Assembly (NCBI RefSeq): GCF_013032005.1
Contig: NZ_WQBE01000019.1
Span: 1-41,589, forward strand
DNA: 41,589 bases
Reading direction: 5' to 3'
Origin: Ruegeria atlantica
Lineage (GTDB): Bacteria; Pseudomonadota; Alphaproteobacteria; Rhodobacterales; Rhodobacteraceae
Positions 26,077-38,500 of the stretch are shown here, one piece after another. A program made the position numbers and the translations under genes. The notes under the pieces were generated by a model. The model saw only the letters and a program-made list of their open reading frames with translations, had not been told where the DNA came from and searched no databases. The number at the start of each line of letters is the position of its first letter. The stretch's first letter is position 1.

Positions 26077-26556
26077 TCAGGGCAATAGATCGGAAACTTT
26101 GCTGAACCCAGTCAAATCGAAGCCAAATGAAATTGGCTCTCCGACCCTGTTTTTAGCGTCGATCTGCAATTGATTACCTGCCCGCATCGCAGACATCCAT
26201 TCCTGGGAAACTGGCGAACGGGCAAAACAACCTTGTGCCTCGCATGTCAGGAACTCCAGACGGGCGACCTCGGCATCATCCACCTTTGCAACCAGCCCTT
26301 CCGAGAACAAAAGACCGAATGGCAGGGTCAGCACGGTCTCAGTCTCGTCCTTACCTGCAGCCTTGATAAATGCGATGGACGTAAGCCTTTGGTTGTTTTC
26401 GGTCAAAACGATGCTTTGGGTCATTTCGCAGATCAACTCGGACCCAACGGCCCGATTGCTGCAATTGACCGACCATGGCGGCGCTGCGCCTTCCTGCGCA
26501 GCAAGGGGAGTTGCCAATCCCAATGCGACCCCCAAAGCGCTTATCCAAGTTTTCAT
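26077..26556 (-). CDS. Invasion-associated locus B (IalB) family periplasmic protein
   Basis: A 159-residue exported protein. The signal peptide is at 1-20 (MKTWISALGVALGLATPLAA). Two Cys pairs follow: Cys32 (VNCSN) with Cys43 (LICEM), and one in FLTCEAQGCF. The conserved LPFGLLFSEGL segment and a C-terminal ISFGFDLTGF strand are the IalB-family layout. The family is common in alphaproteobacteria and is named from Bartonella, but its molecular role is not settled. It begins 18 bp after the giant autotransporter stop codon on the same strand, so it is probably co-transcribed and might help export or protect it in the periplasm (inference). Confidence 0.85.
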   Translation of the reverse strand: MKTWISALGVALGLATPLAAQEGAAPPWSVNCSNRAVGSELICEMTQSIVLTENNQRLTSIAFIKAAGKDETETVLTLPFGLLFSEGLVAKVDDAEVARLEFLTCEAQGCFARSPVSQEWMSAMRAGNQLQIDAKNRVGEPISFGFDLTGFSKVSDLLP

Positions 26557-26574
26557 CCTGCTGTCCCTTATCGA

Positions 26575-29500
26575 TTAGAATTGTAGTCCAAGGCCAAGAC
26601 CTACCTGCAGGGCCCTGGTTGAGTCTCCGAACAAATGATCGAGGCTCAGATTGACAAAGCTGCTGTCATCCAGCGCAAACAGCCCCAACCGGGCCGAGAC
26701 CAAGCCATGCGCGTCGCCGACAAAGCTGGTGTTTGAAAAACCACCGTCAGCGGTGCTCGCTCCGTTGAACCCGGCGGTGACCGATACGGTATCATCCGAC
26801 GAGAGAATGGCACCAACCTGAAAACTTGCTCGGAGCTTTTGCGAGGCACTCAGGGTTTGCTCGGTTCCGATTTCCAGCGAAGGCGTGAACGAATAGATCA
26901 TCTCGCTATCGTCTTGCAGAACGACCCCCGCCAGGGTTGCATCGCCATTGCTTTCAGTTGCCAGACGCGTGGCATCAACGGCTACCTCAGGGCGCAGATA
27001 GGAACTGCCGCCCGCGAACCTGTGGTCATAAGCAAGGCTGAGACGCAGGTTCTGATGGTTCATCTTGTGCTTGATCTCGCTGACGCCAACGGTGCTTACG
27101 ATTTGACCGTTGGGCAACACGCCACTGATCCCGCCCGCGCTGAGCGTATCATAGTCTGACCAACCGGCCGACAGCTGGGCTGCAAATTCCCACGCGCCGG
27201 TGTATTTGGTCAGCGAGGCACCCAGATTGAACCGATCACCCGTTGCATTGTAATTCGACCCGTTCCGTAGGCTCATTTCGTCATAGCCTATCGCGAACCC
27301 GGCGAATAGCTCATCCCCAACCGGCAGACGGACACCAGCCGACAGGTTGGTGTCGTTGATGTCCAGCTCTTCGTACATGCCGGTCTGATCGCGGTCATAG
27401 AAAGACCGCCCGCCTGAGAACCAGACACAATTGCGCGGGTCATCCCCGAACTGGTAATCGGTAAACCGTTCGCAATTGTGCAGCGTGTCCGCAAATACCC
27501 GGGTGCCATAAAGCGCATCAACGGCATCGGCGGCATAGTCGGCAGTCGACAGGCTTTCGATTGCGGCGATGACATCAGCCTCGGACTGCATGTTGCCGAT
27601 CAAGGCGAACAGTTGGCCTTGGGCAGCCGATCCCTGCCCGTTCAGAACTTGGTTGATGTAATCCCCGATGGCGGCCTGATTGGCATTCATGCCGGGGGTC
27701 GAATAATCCGGCGTGATCACCAGGTCGACCGAACTGCCGTCAGAGGTGGAGCCGTTCAGGCCGATGGAATAATCCAGCACCACAGTGTCCTCGATCAGCG
27801 TGCCCGCGTCTGCGGCGGTTCCATCAGGATTGATGATGACAAGCGGCAAGGCCCTTTCCAGCGTATTCAGCAGTGGCACCAGCGTACCGCCCATGGTGGC
27901 ATTACCGGTGGCATTAACCAGGTCGCTGTTGCCACCCGATGCCCCAGAGGTCAGGAAATACACGTCGAAGGTTGACGTTGCCGTTGCTCCAAAGGCCAGG
28001 CTTCCGGTCAGGTTCAATGTCTGGCTGACATTTCCGCTGAAGGTAAAGTCACTGGCCGCAACCGTCGCCGTCAAATCTCCGTCCAGACCCAGATTGGCCC
28101 CCAGTACAAAATCACCGTTCACCTGCATGAAGCCGTCAGCACCCAGATTGACCGTATCCAACGCATAGAAGTCCGCGCCGTCTTCGACGGTAAAGCCGTT
28201 AGTGCCTGCGCCAAGATCCATGTTGCCAAGGGCCGTACCCGCAAGCGAGATTTGTTCGTTGCCGTCGCCCCCATTCACCAATTGATCGTTGCCGGCGATC
28301 AACAGGGTATCTTTAGACAGGGTCAGCACATTGTCGGTGCCGCCGTCCACAACGATTGATGCGACTGACCCCGCCTCACCAGTGCCGCCCATGACGACGC
28401 CGTCAAAGCCAAGTGTGATCGCGTCTGCGCCATCGCGCCCCTCGGATTGTGCCAAGACGCCGATGCCGCCCTCGCCCACCGACAGGATGTTACCATCAAG
28501 CGTCATGTCGATAGCACCACCAGAGCCCGCACCACCGGCAGCCCCGCGATAGACCGAGTCCACCATGCCACCGCCGCCGCCAAGCGATTGCGCCACAACA
28601 CCAATCGCATTTTCGCCCGTCGTGACGATGTTGCCGGATTGCGAGAATCCGATATCGCCACCATCACCGCCATTTGCAGCAGACAGGTTTACCGTGATCC
28701 GGCTGGCCTCCATATCGGTTGAAACGAGACCGCCGCCGCCACCGATACTTTGGATGACGAACCCGTGCGATCCAGTTCCACTGGTAGTCATGTCCCCGAT
28801 ATTTGCAAAGCCGACATCACCACCGTCACCGGTTGAGTCGTCTTGCGCGCCCAGCGTTACATCCGCACGCCCAAGACCCGAGATGACAACTTCGCCCCCA
28901 CCGGCACCGATACTCTGAACGCTTTGGCCAAAGGATCGGTCACCACTTGTGAACACGTTGCCGTCCAGCAAAAGGTCGATATCGCCGCCATCGTTGTTGA
29001 AGCTGGGATCAGAACCCAGGATCACAGACGCGGCCTTTTGGATCCCGGCTTCGCCATCCGTATTGCTGTTCAGCACAAGCTTACCGCCGCCGCCGCCGAT
29101 GGATTGCGCCGTTCCGGCGGACGAGAACGCGCCATCGGTGCCAACATCACCAGTCCGGCTTCCGTCCACGTCTCCGCCACCAGCGTCGTCCGTGTCAATC
29201 GCACCCAGACGTGCAGTGATGTCGATAGTGTCACCGTCTTGGACATCCACCGTAGTCGCGGATGTACCGCCGCCGCCACCAACACTCTGCAGCATCAGGC
29301 CGGTCGAGCGATCGCTTGTGGTGGCAATGTTACCGTTGTGGGCCTGCGTGATCTGGTTGCCCGCCATACCCGACACGTCATCGCCACCAAGGGCGATATC
29401 GCTGCTGACGACCGAGCCGGTCGCGCCAGTGGTCGTGGTGGTGAAATCGACAGAGGCATCAGTATTGCCGCCGCCGCCATTCACCGATTGGACAAAGACC

Positions 29501-32500
29501 GCTTCGCTGCCCACGCCATTGACCAGAATATCTCCGGTCGAGTTGACAGTTACTGTGCCCACCGAACCGGTGGATCTCTCCCGAGCCCCCAGCGCCTGCG
29601 AGATGGTGTAATCCAGCACCGAGACCAGCGGGGATGACACCGAATAACCCGCGTTGCCGCCGCCACCGCCAACGGATTGGGCATAGATGCCAAACCCGTT
29701 TTCGGCATTCACAACAATTGTGCCAGTGTGGTTGACCGTGACGTCTCCTCCATCAGAACCCGATCCGCCTGATCCGCCAATGGCGATCTTCGAATAGGAT
29801 TTGCCCGTCATTGTGTTCTTAAGGTCGTTCACGTCCATCGCAACGGCCAGACCGCCATTGCCGCCGCCGCCACCGACAGATTGTGCAAAGATGCCGTAGG
29901 CGCCTGTGCCATCCACTTGAACGTCTCCGGTGTTGGTGACGACCACGTTGCCGGCAACATTGCCGCTGCCGCCCGATCCGCCGATATTCAGCTGCGCGGT
30001 CGGAGAGCTGCTGTCCCCGGTCTTTAGCCGCAATGTCCCCGTGATTGAGCTGCCGCCATTGCCACCGCCGCCGCCGACGGATTGGGCAAAGATACCATGC
30101 GCACCCGCACCCGTTGTCACGATCGTACCGGCATTGGTCACCGCGACATTGCCGCCCGTGCCACCCGTACCGCCTGATCCGCCCAGACCAAATTGCAGCG
30201 CCCGCCGCGTAGTGGCCTCGGCCCCGCCATAGCGCCCGTCAACCGAGATGGTCGAGCCGCCATTACCGCCACCTCCACCGATGGACTGGGCAAAGATCCC
30301 GTGACTTTCCGTACCATCGGTCAGGATCGTGGCATCGGTTTCGTTTACTACGGTTACCGTGCTGCCCGCGCCGCCAGTGCCACCAGTTCCGCCGATCAGA
30401 ATGGCGTTTGTCGTTGATCCTTCCGAGGATCGGCCCAAGATGATGTTGCGCACCTGTTGCGCGTCGCCTCCGCCACCGCCAACGGATTGCGCATAAATAC
30501 CGATAGACTTGTCACCTGTTGTTGCGATGACATCGCGGTTAGTGACCGACACTGCCGCAGACATCGCACCGGTGCCGCCATTGCCGCCAATCGAAATTGT
30601 CGCTGTGTTGCCGATCTCTTTGCGCAGGTTGATTATGCGGTTTTCCACCAGGCCACCCATGCCGCCTCCGCCGCCGACGGATTGCGCATAGATGCCGTGC
30701 GCCATCGTGCCCGCCGTGGTGATCATGCCGTCATTCACAACGGTCACAATGTCCGACGTCATGCCGTCCCCGCCAGTGCCTCCGATGTTGATCGAGGCTG
30801 CCGTCCCCACGGTTGATGGGTTAACGAAGGATTTGATCGTATCAAGGTTTCCCTGACCTGCCTGCACCATGCCGCCGGTGCCACCTGCACCGCCGACCGA
30901 TTGCGCCAGCAACCCGATTGAGCGTTCCCCCAACGTCGCGATCCGTGCGGTACTGGTGACATCGACCGTGCCACCCACGCCGCCAGAGCCGCCGGTGCCA
31001 CCGATGGACAGTGATGCCGAAATGCCGCCGCCGGCCGAGTTGCTGGCCTTGCCGCCATTACCGCCACCGCCGCCCACGGATTGCGCGAAAACCGCATGGG
31101 CATCGTCGCCCTGGGTGACCACGATACCCGCGACCACAGAGGTCACGTTACCTGCCGCACCACCAGTGCCGCCCGCCAAACCGACCGACACGCTGGCCTT
31201 GTTACCCTTGCTGTCGCCGGTTTTTGGCGTGCCAATGCTGACCGAGGTTGACGAAGAATTGCCGCCGCCGTTGCCAATAGATTGGGCAAAGAACCCGTAA
31301 GATCGGTCGCCCGAAGTGCTGATGATACCGTCCGAGCTGGCATAAACATCACCGCCACTGCCGCCGGTACCGCCGGTCCGGCCGATCTGAATGTTGACGT
31401 TGCCGCCATCCACCGAGGTCGAGGCCGAGTTATAGCCCGCGTTGCCGCCACCGCCACCAACGGACTGAGCGAACAGCCCATGGGAATCCGCACCGAGCGT
31501 TGTGATGTCGCCGGTATTGCGCACGTCGACTGTCCCCCCGGTGCCGCCCTGACCTGTCCCGCCGCCAACGGCCAGGCCAAAACCCTTGTTGGTTTGGTCC
31601 GAGGCAAGTTCATAGGCAAAGGCCAGGTTCAGGGCTGCGTTACCGCCGCCGCCGCCAATCGATTGGCCGAATACCCCATGGCTACTGTCTTGTTTCGTGA
31701 GAATATCGCCGTAATGGTCAATATCGACCGTCCCACCATCCCCAGCGGTTCCGGCATCACCGCCAATGGCAACCACAGCTGACATGCCGGTTTTGTTGCC
31801 AGAAGAATCCGCTGGATTAACTTTGCCTTCAAGCTCATCCAGCACGTTGTTGTAATTGGCAATTACCGAGTCATCCACACCCGTGTTGGTTGGTGTCTTG
31901 CGGTCGGTTGAATCGCCCGTGCCGCCGTTGCTCTGACTGCCGTTGGTCTTGCTGATACCCACAACCGCGTTGACCCCGGCGTCACCGCCACCGCCGCCAA
32001 TGCTGGACGCCTCGATCCCGTGCGCGCCGACACCGTCTGTCGTGATGGTGCCTGCTGCCGCTAGGGCGGTTCCACTCATGACGGTCACGTCCCCAGCGTC
32101 ACCACCGCCGCCACCAAAGCCGCCGATGCCCATGGCAATGGGTGAACTGTCCTTGGTGCCGACAAAGGTCGCGTTGATCCCGCCAGTACCGCCACCGCCG
32201 CCGATGCTTTGGGCAAAGATGCCACGCGCGTGATAGCCATTGGTCGAAATATTGCCGGTTTGCGTAACAACGACGTTGCCCGCATCTGCGCCGGTGCCGC
32301 CATGACCGCCCAGACCACCAACGATGCTCAGGTCGGTTTTGCCGTCGGAATTGTTGGAATCGCCATAGTTCAGCTGCCCGGTCACATTCAGCGCGCCGTT
32401 ACCGCCGCCGCCCGCGATGGACTGGGCCAGAACGCCGTGCTTCCAATTGCCCGCAACGGCAACCGATCCGGCATGATCCACGGTCACATCGCCCGAGACA

Positions 32501-35500
32501 TTGCCATTGCCGCCGAAACCACCGACACCAAATGTGACCGAGGGGATCTTGCCATCCTTGCTCAGCGCAATCCCGCCCGACACGTTCAGGCCGCCATTTC
32601 CACCGCCGCCGCCGATGGATTGCGCCATCAAACCGGCCGAGCCATCGGTATCCGGCTTTTCTTCGTTGAAGACCCCCATGTCGATGAACAGACGCTCCAA
32701 CCCATAGGTCGTGGCCAGCTCTTCGGTCTGATCTACGATCGTATCCCCCAGGAAATCGCGCAACTTGTCTTCGAAAGTTGTGGTGTCAGGGATCGAAATA
32801 TCGTCCGGGTCCGTCGTGACCGTGATATCCGCCTGCGACGTGACTGTGACATCGCCCGCCTGACCACCGTTTCCTGCGAACCCCCCAACACCCACGATCA
32901 GCGAGCTGTCGGACACGATCCCGCCCGACACGTTCAGACCGCCATTGCCACCGCCACCGCCAACGGATTGAGCTAGCAGACCGGATTGGCCGGTGCCATG
33001 CGCCATGATCGTGCTGCCGGAACCAATGTTTACGTCGACGTTCCCGGCATTGCCGCCACCCCCGCCAAAGCCGCCGACCCCGACAACGACTGCATAGGAT
33101 TTGCTGCTATCCGTTTGCCCCGCCCCTGGTTTGCCGCTGATCGCGATTCCGCCAGAGACATTGGTGCCGCCATGACCACCGCCGCCGCCCAGCGATTGCG
33201 CGATAATTCCGCTGGCGCCTTTGCTTTCATCGACGGCGAAAGTTCCGTCGGATTGCAGCACCATCGGCACCGCCTGCACGTTGCCGGTGTAATCCAGGTC
33301 GACATCACTTGCGTCGCCGCCTGATCCACCAAATCCACCCACGCCCGCTGCAACGGAAAAGATCGTGTCAGACCCCGACGGTTTGGTCAGCGCCAATGAG
33401 CCCGAGATATTCACACCGCCGGTACCGCCACCGCCGCCAAGGCTTTGGGCGAAGATACCATGCGCCCCGTCGCCTGCGGTCACTACGTCGCTTTGAACGT
33501 CCAGCGTTACCGTACCGGCATCACCGCCACCGCCACCAAAGCCGCCAAGGCCCAATGCGACCGCTGCACCGGATTTGCCCGTCAGGTTCACCGCGCCCGA
33601 AACATTCAGACCGCCATTACCGCCGCCTCCGCCAACGGATTGCGCCATCACACCGATGCTGTCGACGCCCGTCGTGACCACCGAAGTTGTGCCACTACTG
33701 TCCGTATTGGAACGCAGGGTGCTGATAACGTCGCCAGCATTGCCAGCCCCGCCGCCAAAGCCGCCCACGCCCAGGCTGACCGAACCGCCGTTTTGCTGGG
33801 TGATACCCAGCGTGGCCGAGATGTTCGTGCCGCCATTGCCGCCACCGCCGCCAAGGCTTTGTGTCAGAATGGCCGTGCTGCGATCGCCAGCAGTCAGAAC
33901 CCCGCCTGTAACGGTCGATTGAACCAGCGCACCGGCATCCGCGCCGCCACCGCCGAACCCGCCGACGCCAATGCCTACGGCCGCATTGGTCGAGCGGGAC
34001 AAGGACAAGGCCGCCGAGATGTTGGTGCCGCCGTTACCACCGCCCCCGCCAAGGCTTTGTGTCAGAATACCGACTGAGTCATCGCCAGCCGTGGTGACAT
34101 TGCCGGTGACTTGCTGGGTGACGTTGTCCGCTGTGCCGCCGTTTCCGCCGAATCCGCCAACGCCGATCCCAAGACCGCCCGAGAAATTGCTGGCCAGAGA
34201 AATCGCGCCGGAAATATTCGTGGCCCCATTACCACCGCCACCGCCCAAACTTTGCGCCATGACGCCAGCCGAGCGCGCGCCCGAGGTGCTGACATTGCCC
34301 ACAAAGGTGTTGTCGACCACGCCGCTGGTGCCTCCGCTGCCACCGAAACCACCAACACCGATCCCCGCCGCGCCGGAACCTGTCCGCGCAATGCTAAGCG
34401 CGCCCGAGATGTTGACACTGCCATTGCCACCGCCGCCACCGACGGACTGCACCAGAACACCGGTTGCGTTTTCGCCGCCCGTGGTGACATCACCGGTGAC
34501 CGAGCCGGTGGCTGAACTTGCATTGCCACCATCCCCGCCGGACCCGCCAATGCCAACGCCAACAGCACCGCCGCCAGTACCCGAAAGGTTCACGGCGGCC
34601 GAGACATTCAGTCCTCCGTTACCGCCGCCGCCTGCTGCGGATTGCACCAGAACGCCGCCCGAATTGTCACCAGCCGTGGTGACGTTTCCAACAACTGTCC
34701 CGCTCGCCGTGTTGGCGTTGCCACCATCGCCACCGCTGCCGCCAAGTCCGACCGAGGCACCACCGCTGCCGGTTCCGGCAACCGTGACTGTGGCGGAGAC
34801 ATTCATACCGCCATTGCCACCGCCGCCGCCAAGGCTTTGGACGATGACACCGCCGGACTCGCTCCCTTGGGTCGATACATCGCCGGTTAGCGAGGCTTCG
34901 GCGGTGCCGCCGTCACCGCCCGTACCGGACGCGCCGCCGAGACCCATCGAGGCACCGCCCGATCCCGTGCCTGCCGCAGCAACCGCGACCGAGACGTTCA
35001 GGCCCCCATTACCGCCGCCGCCGCCGACGGACTGCGCTAGCAATCCTGTCGAAGTGTCACCCAACGTTACCAGATTGCCCGTGACATTTGCCGTGACAGC
35101 CGAGGCATCGCCGCCACCCGTCCCGCGGCCACCCAGACCTACAGCCGCCGCGCCGGAGCCTGTACCTGCACCGCCCACGGATGCTGAAACATTGAACCCG
35201 CCATTGCCGCCGCCGCCGCCAATGGATTGCGCAACAACTGCGCTGGACTGCGCGCCTTCGGTCTGTACATCGTTAGCGACGGTCAGACCCACGATGCCAC
35301 CCGTGCCACCGCTGCCACCCGATCCGCCCAGACCAACGCTGATCGCTCCTGACCCGGTGCCTGCGCCCGCCAAAGCTGGCGATACATTAAAACCACCATT
35401 GCCGCCGCCGCCGCCGACAGATTGTGCCAAAATGCCAACCGAGGCCTCGCCCTTGGTGACCACATTTGCCGTTGTGCTGGCGGTAACCTGGCTACCGTCA

Positions 35501-38500
35501 CCCCCACCCGCACCAGAACCGCCCAGCCCAACCGAGACTGAGCCCGCGCCCGTGCCTGCACCCGAAACAGTGGGGGACACATTGAACCCACCATTGCCGC
35601 CGCCACCGCCGATGGACTGCGCGACGAATCCGCTTGAGGCAAACCCGTCTGTCAGAATGGTTCCGTTCGAGGTCAAGGTGACGCCGCCGCCCCGCCCGCC
35701 GGTATCACCCGACCCGCCAAGCCCGACGCTGACCGCGCCGCTGGCCGTGCCCGCGCCCGACAGGACCGGAGCAACATTGAACCCGCCATTGCCGCCGCCA
35801 CCGCCAATCGATTGCGCCACAACGCCCGAGGACTGGTCACCGCGTGTTTCCACTGCATTGTTGGATGTGGCGATGACGGTGTTGCCATCTCCGCCACCTG
35901 CGCCGTCGCCGCCCAGGCCAACGGATACTCCGCCCCCCGCTGTGCCCGATCCCTGAACCGCCGCACTGACGTTAAAGCCGCCGTTGCCGCCGCCGCCGCC
36001 AATCGATTGCGCCAGAAAGGCTGTGGCTGAATCGCCCTGCGTCAGGATCGTTCCGTTTGAGGTCAACGTGACTGCTCCACCATCACCGCCACCATCGCCC
36101 GTGCCACCCAGCCCAACGCTAACCGCGCCAGAGCCGACACCCGCGCCCGCGCCAGTACCAGAGATATTGAAGCCCCCATTGCCGCCACCGCCGCCAATGG
36201 ATTGTGCAACAACGCCAGACGACCGGTCTCCGGCGGTCACAATGGAATTCGTCGTGGTCAGGTTGACCGTTCCACCCACTGCGCCACTGCCGCCATCGCC
36301 GCCCAGGCCGACGCTGACAGCGCCGCTGCCAACCCCTGCACCTGCGAGCGAGGCGCTGACGTTGAACCCGCCGTTGCCTCCGCCACCGCCAACGGATTGC
36401 GCCAGAACCGCAGTCGAATCCGCGCCGCCTGTGCTGACTGTGCCGGAGACTGTGCCAGTGACCGATTTTCCAATCCCGCCGCCCGAGCCACCGCCGCCAA
36501 GGCCAACTGTGACAGCACCGCCACCGGCGCCAGCCCCCGCGATCCCGGCCGTGACGTTGAACCCGCCATTGCCGCCGCCGCCGCCAATGGATTGGAACAC
36601 AACACCACTTGAATTGTCGGACAGAGTTGTGACGTTCCCAGCAACCTGAGCCTCGACCACGCCGCCGTCGCCGCCGGTCGCACCGTTTCCGCCCAGCCCG
36701 ACGCCAATTGACCCGGCACCAGCACCCGCAGCGGCGACTCCTGCGGTGACGTTAAAGCCACCATTGCCACCGCCACCACCAATGGATTGAACCACTACAC
36801 CTGTGGACCGCAAGCCTTCGGTTCGAACGTCCCCATTGACGCGAACGCCCGTGACAGTTCCTCCACCGCCACCACTGCCGCCGTCACCGCCAAGGCCCAC
36901 ACCGATGGTTCCGGCACCGGCACCCCCGGCAGCCAGACCCGCCGCGACGCTGAAACCACCATTGCCGCCGCCGCCACCGATGGATTGCACGACTACTGCA
37001 CCGGAATCGTCTCCGCGTGTGGTGACATTGGCGTCGACAGTGGCCGTTACGTTCCCCCCTGCCCCGCCACCGCCGGATTTACCACCAAGACCAACGCTGA
37101 CCGACCCCGCCGCAGCGCCGCCGATATCGGCGCTCGCACCGATGGCATAGCCGCCATTGCCGCCACCGCCACCGACGGATTGCGCCACAACGCCGCTGGA
37201 AAACGCGCCGCTGGTCTCAATCGACGTGCCGCCTGCAACCAGAGTCACATCACCTCCGGTTCCGGCACCGCCACCATCACCGCCGACGCCGACATTGATG
37301 CCAATCGCAGCAACACCACTGGCACTGACCCCGGCGGCGATGCTGCCGCCGCCATTGCCACCGCCGCCGCCGACGGATTGCGCGATGATCGCGCTGGAGT
37401 TCGTGCCCGTCGTGGTAACGTCCGCATTGGTATAGACTTGAACGGTCCCACCATTGCCAGCGCTGCCCGCCTGCCCGCCGATCCCGACGGAAACATTGCC
37501 GGAAAACAGTGCCGAAGCACCGCCGGTTGCTGCAACCGCCAGACCACCATTGCCGCCACCGCCACCAACGGATTGGAAAAGCATCCCGGTCGAACGATTT
37601 CCTGTGGTGACAACTGTGCCCTCGAACCCTGCGACCGTCGCAACCCCGCTGCCATTGAACTGGCCGACCGTTACGTCTCCGCCCTTGCCACCCGTGCCGC
37701 CATCACCGCCGACACCAACTGCCAAAGATCCAGAAACCGGGCCGCCGGACACCGCAACCGAGACAGCATAGCCACCGTTGCCGCCGCCACCGCCAACCGA
37801 TTGCAGCATGACACCGACGGAATCTTCTCCTCCGGTTTGCACCGAAGCTGAGCCGCTGCCGCTTAGCGTGACGTCGCCACCGTCACCACCATTACCTGCC
37901 GATCCGCCGACCGAAACTGATGCCGCACCAAAGGCCCCGACGGCCACCGAAACAGCACCGCCGCCATTACCGCCACCGCCACCTACGGATTGGGCAAACA
38001 CTCCTGACGAGCGGTCGCCAGAGGTTTGGATCGCCGAAGGCTGGCTACCGTCGGTGTTGGACAGGGTCACATCAACGTCTCCGCCGGTGCCACCGGCCCC
38101 GCCATCACCACCGATGGCCACGCCGACAAATGCACCAACAGACCCGGACGAGCCACCGTTGCCGCCACCGCCGCCGATGGATTGGGCCAGAACGCCCATC
38201 GCGTCGTCTCCGGTCGTGGTAATGATGCCGTCGTTCACGATCGTCACGGTCGAACCACTGCCACCGCCATTACCATTGCCGCCGACCGAAACCATGCCGC
38301 CAGACGATCCGCCGTCCCCGCCGCCACCGCCAATGGATTGCGCGATGATGCCGCGCGCGCCGTCGCCGCCCGTTACGATGCTCCCGTAATTGCTGACGCT
38401 GACTGCTGCGCCCGTGCCACCCCGCGACCCGGTGCCACCAATGGCTACCAAACCATAGGAATTCGCGCCCGTGCCACCGCTGCCACCGATGGACTGAGCC

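Noticed and set aside
28843..29637. 264-codon plus-strand frame opposite the C-terminal part of the passenger
   Set aside because: Antisense shadow without start signals or recognisable domains.
33971..35956. 661-codon plus-strand open frame rich in Pro, Leu and Ala
   Set aside because: It is the antisense of the (GGC)n-rich autotransporter repeats; its PPLPPPPP pattern repeats at the same 195-bp period. It has no ribosome-binding site and no family match.
34033..36790. Regular repeats suggesting a CRISPR array
   Set aside because: The period of 195 bp and coding continuity in one frame do not fit CRISPR repeats of about 30 bp with unique spacers, and no cas genes are present.
36787..38389. 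Further long plus-strand frames (to about 354 codons) over the autotransporter gene
   Set aside because: Same antisense effect: the repeat composition rarely produces stop codons in any frame. The minus-strand frame alone has a signal peptide and a beta-barrel.
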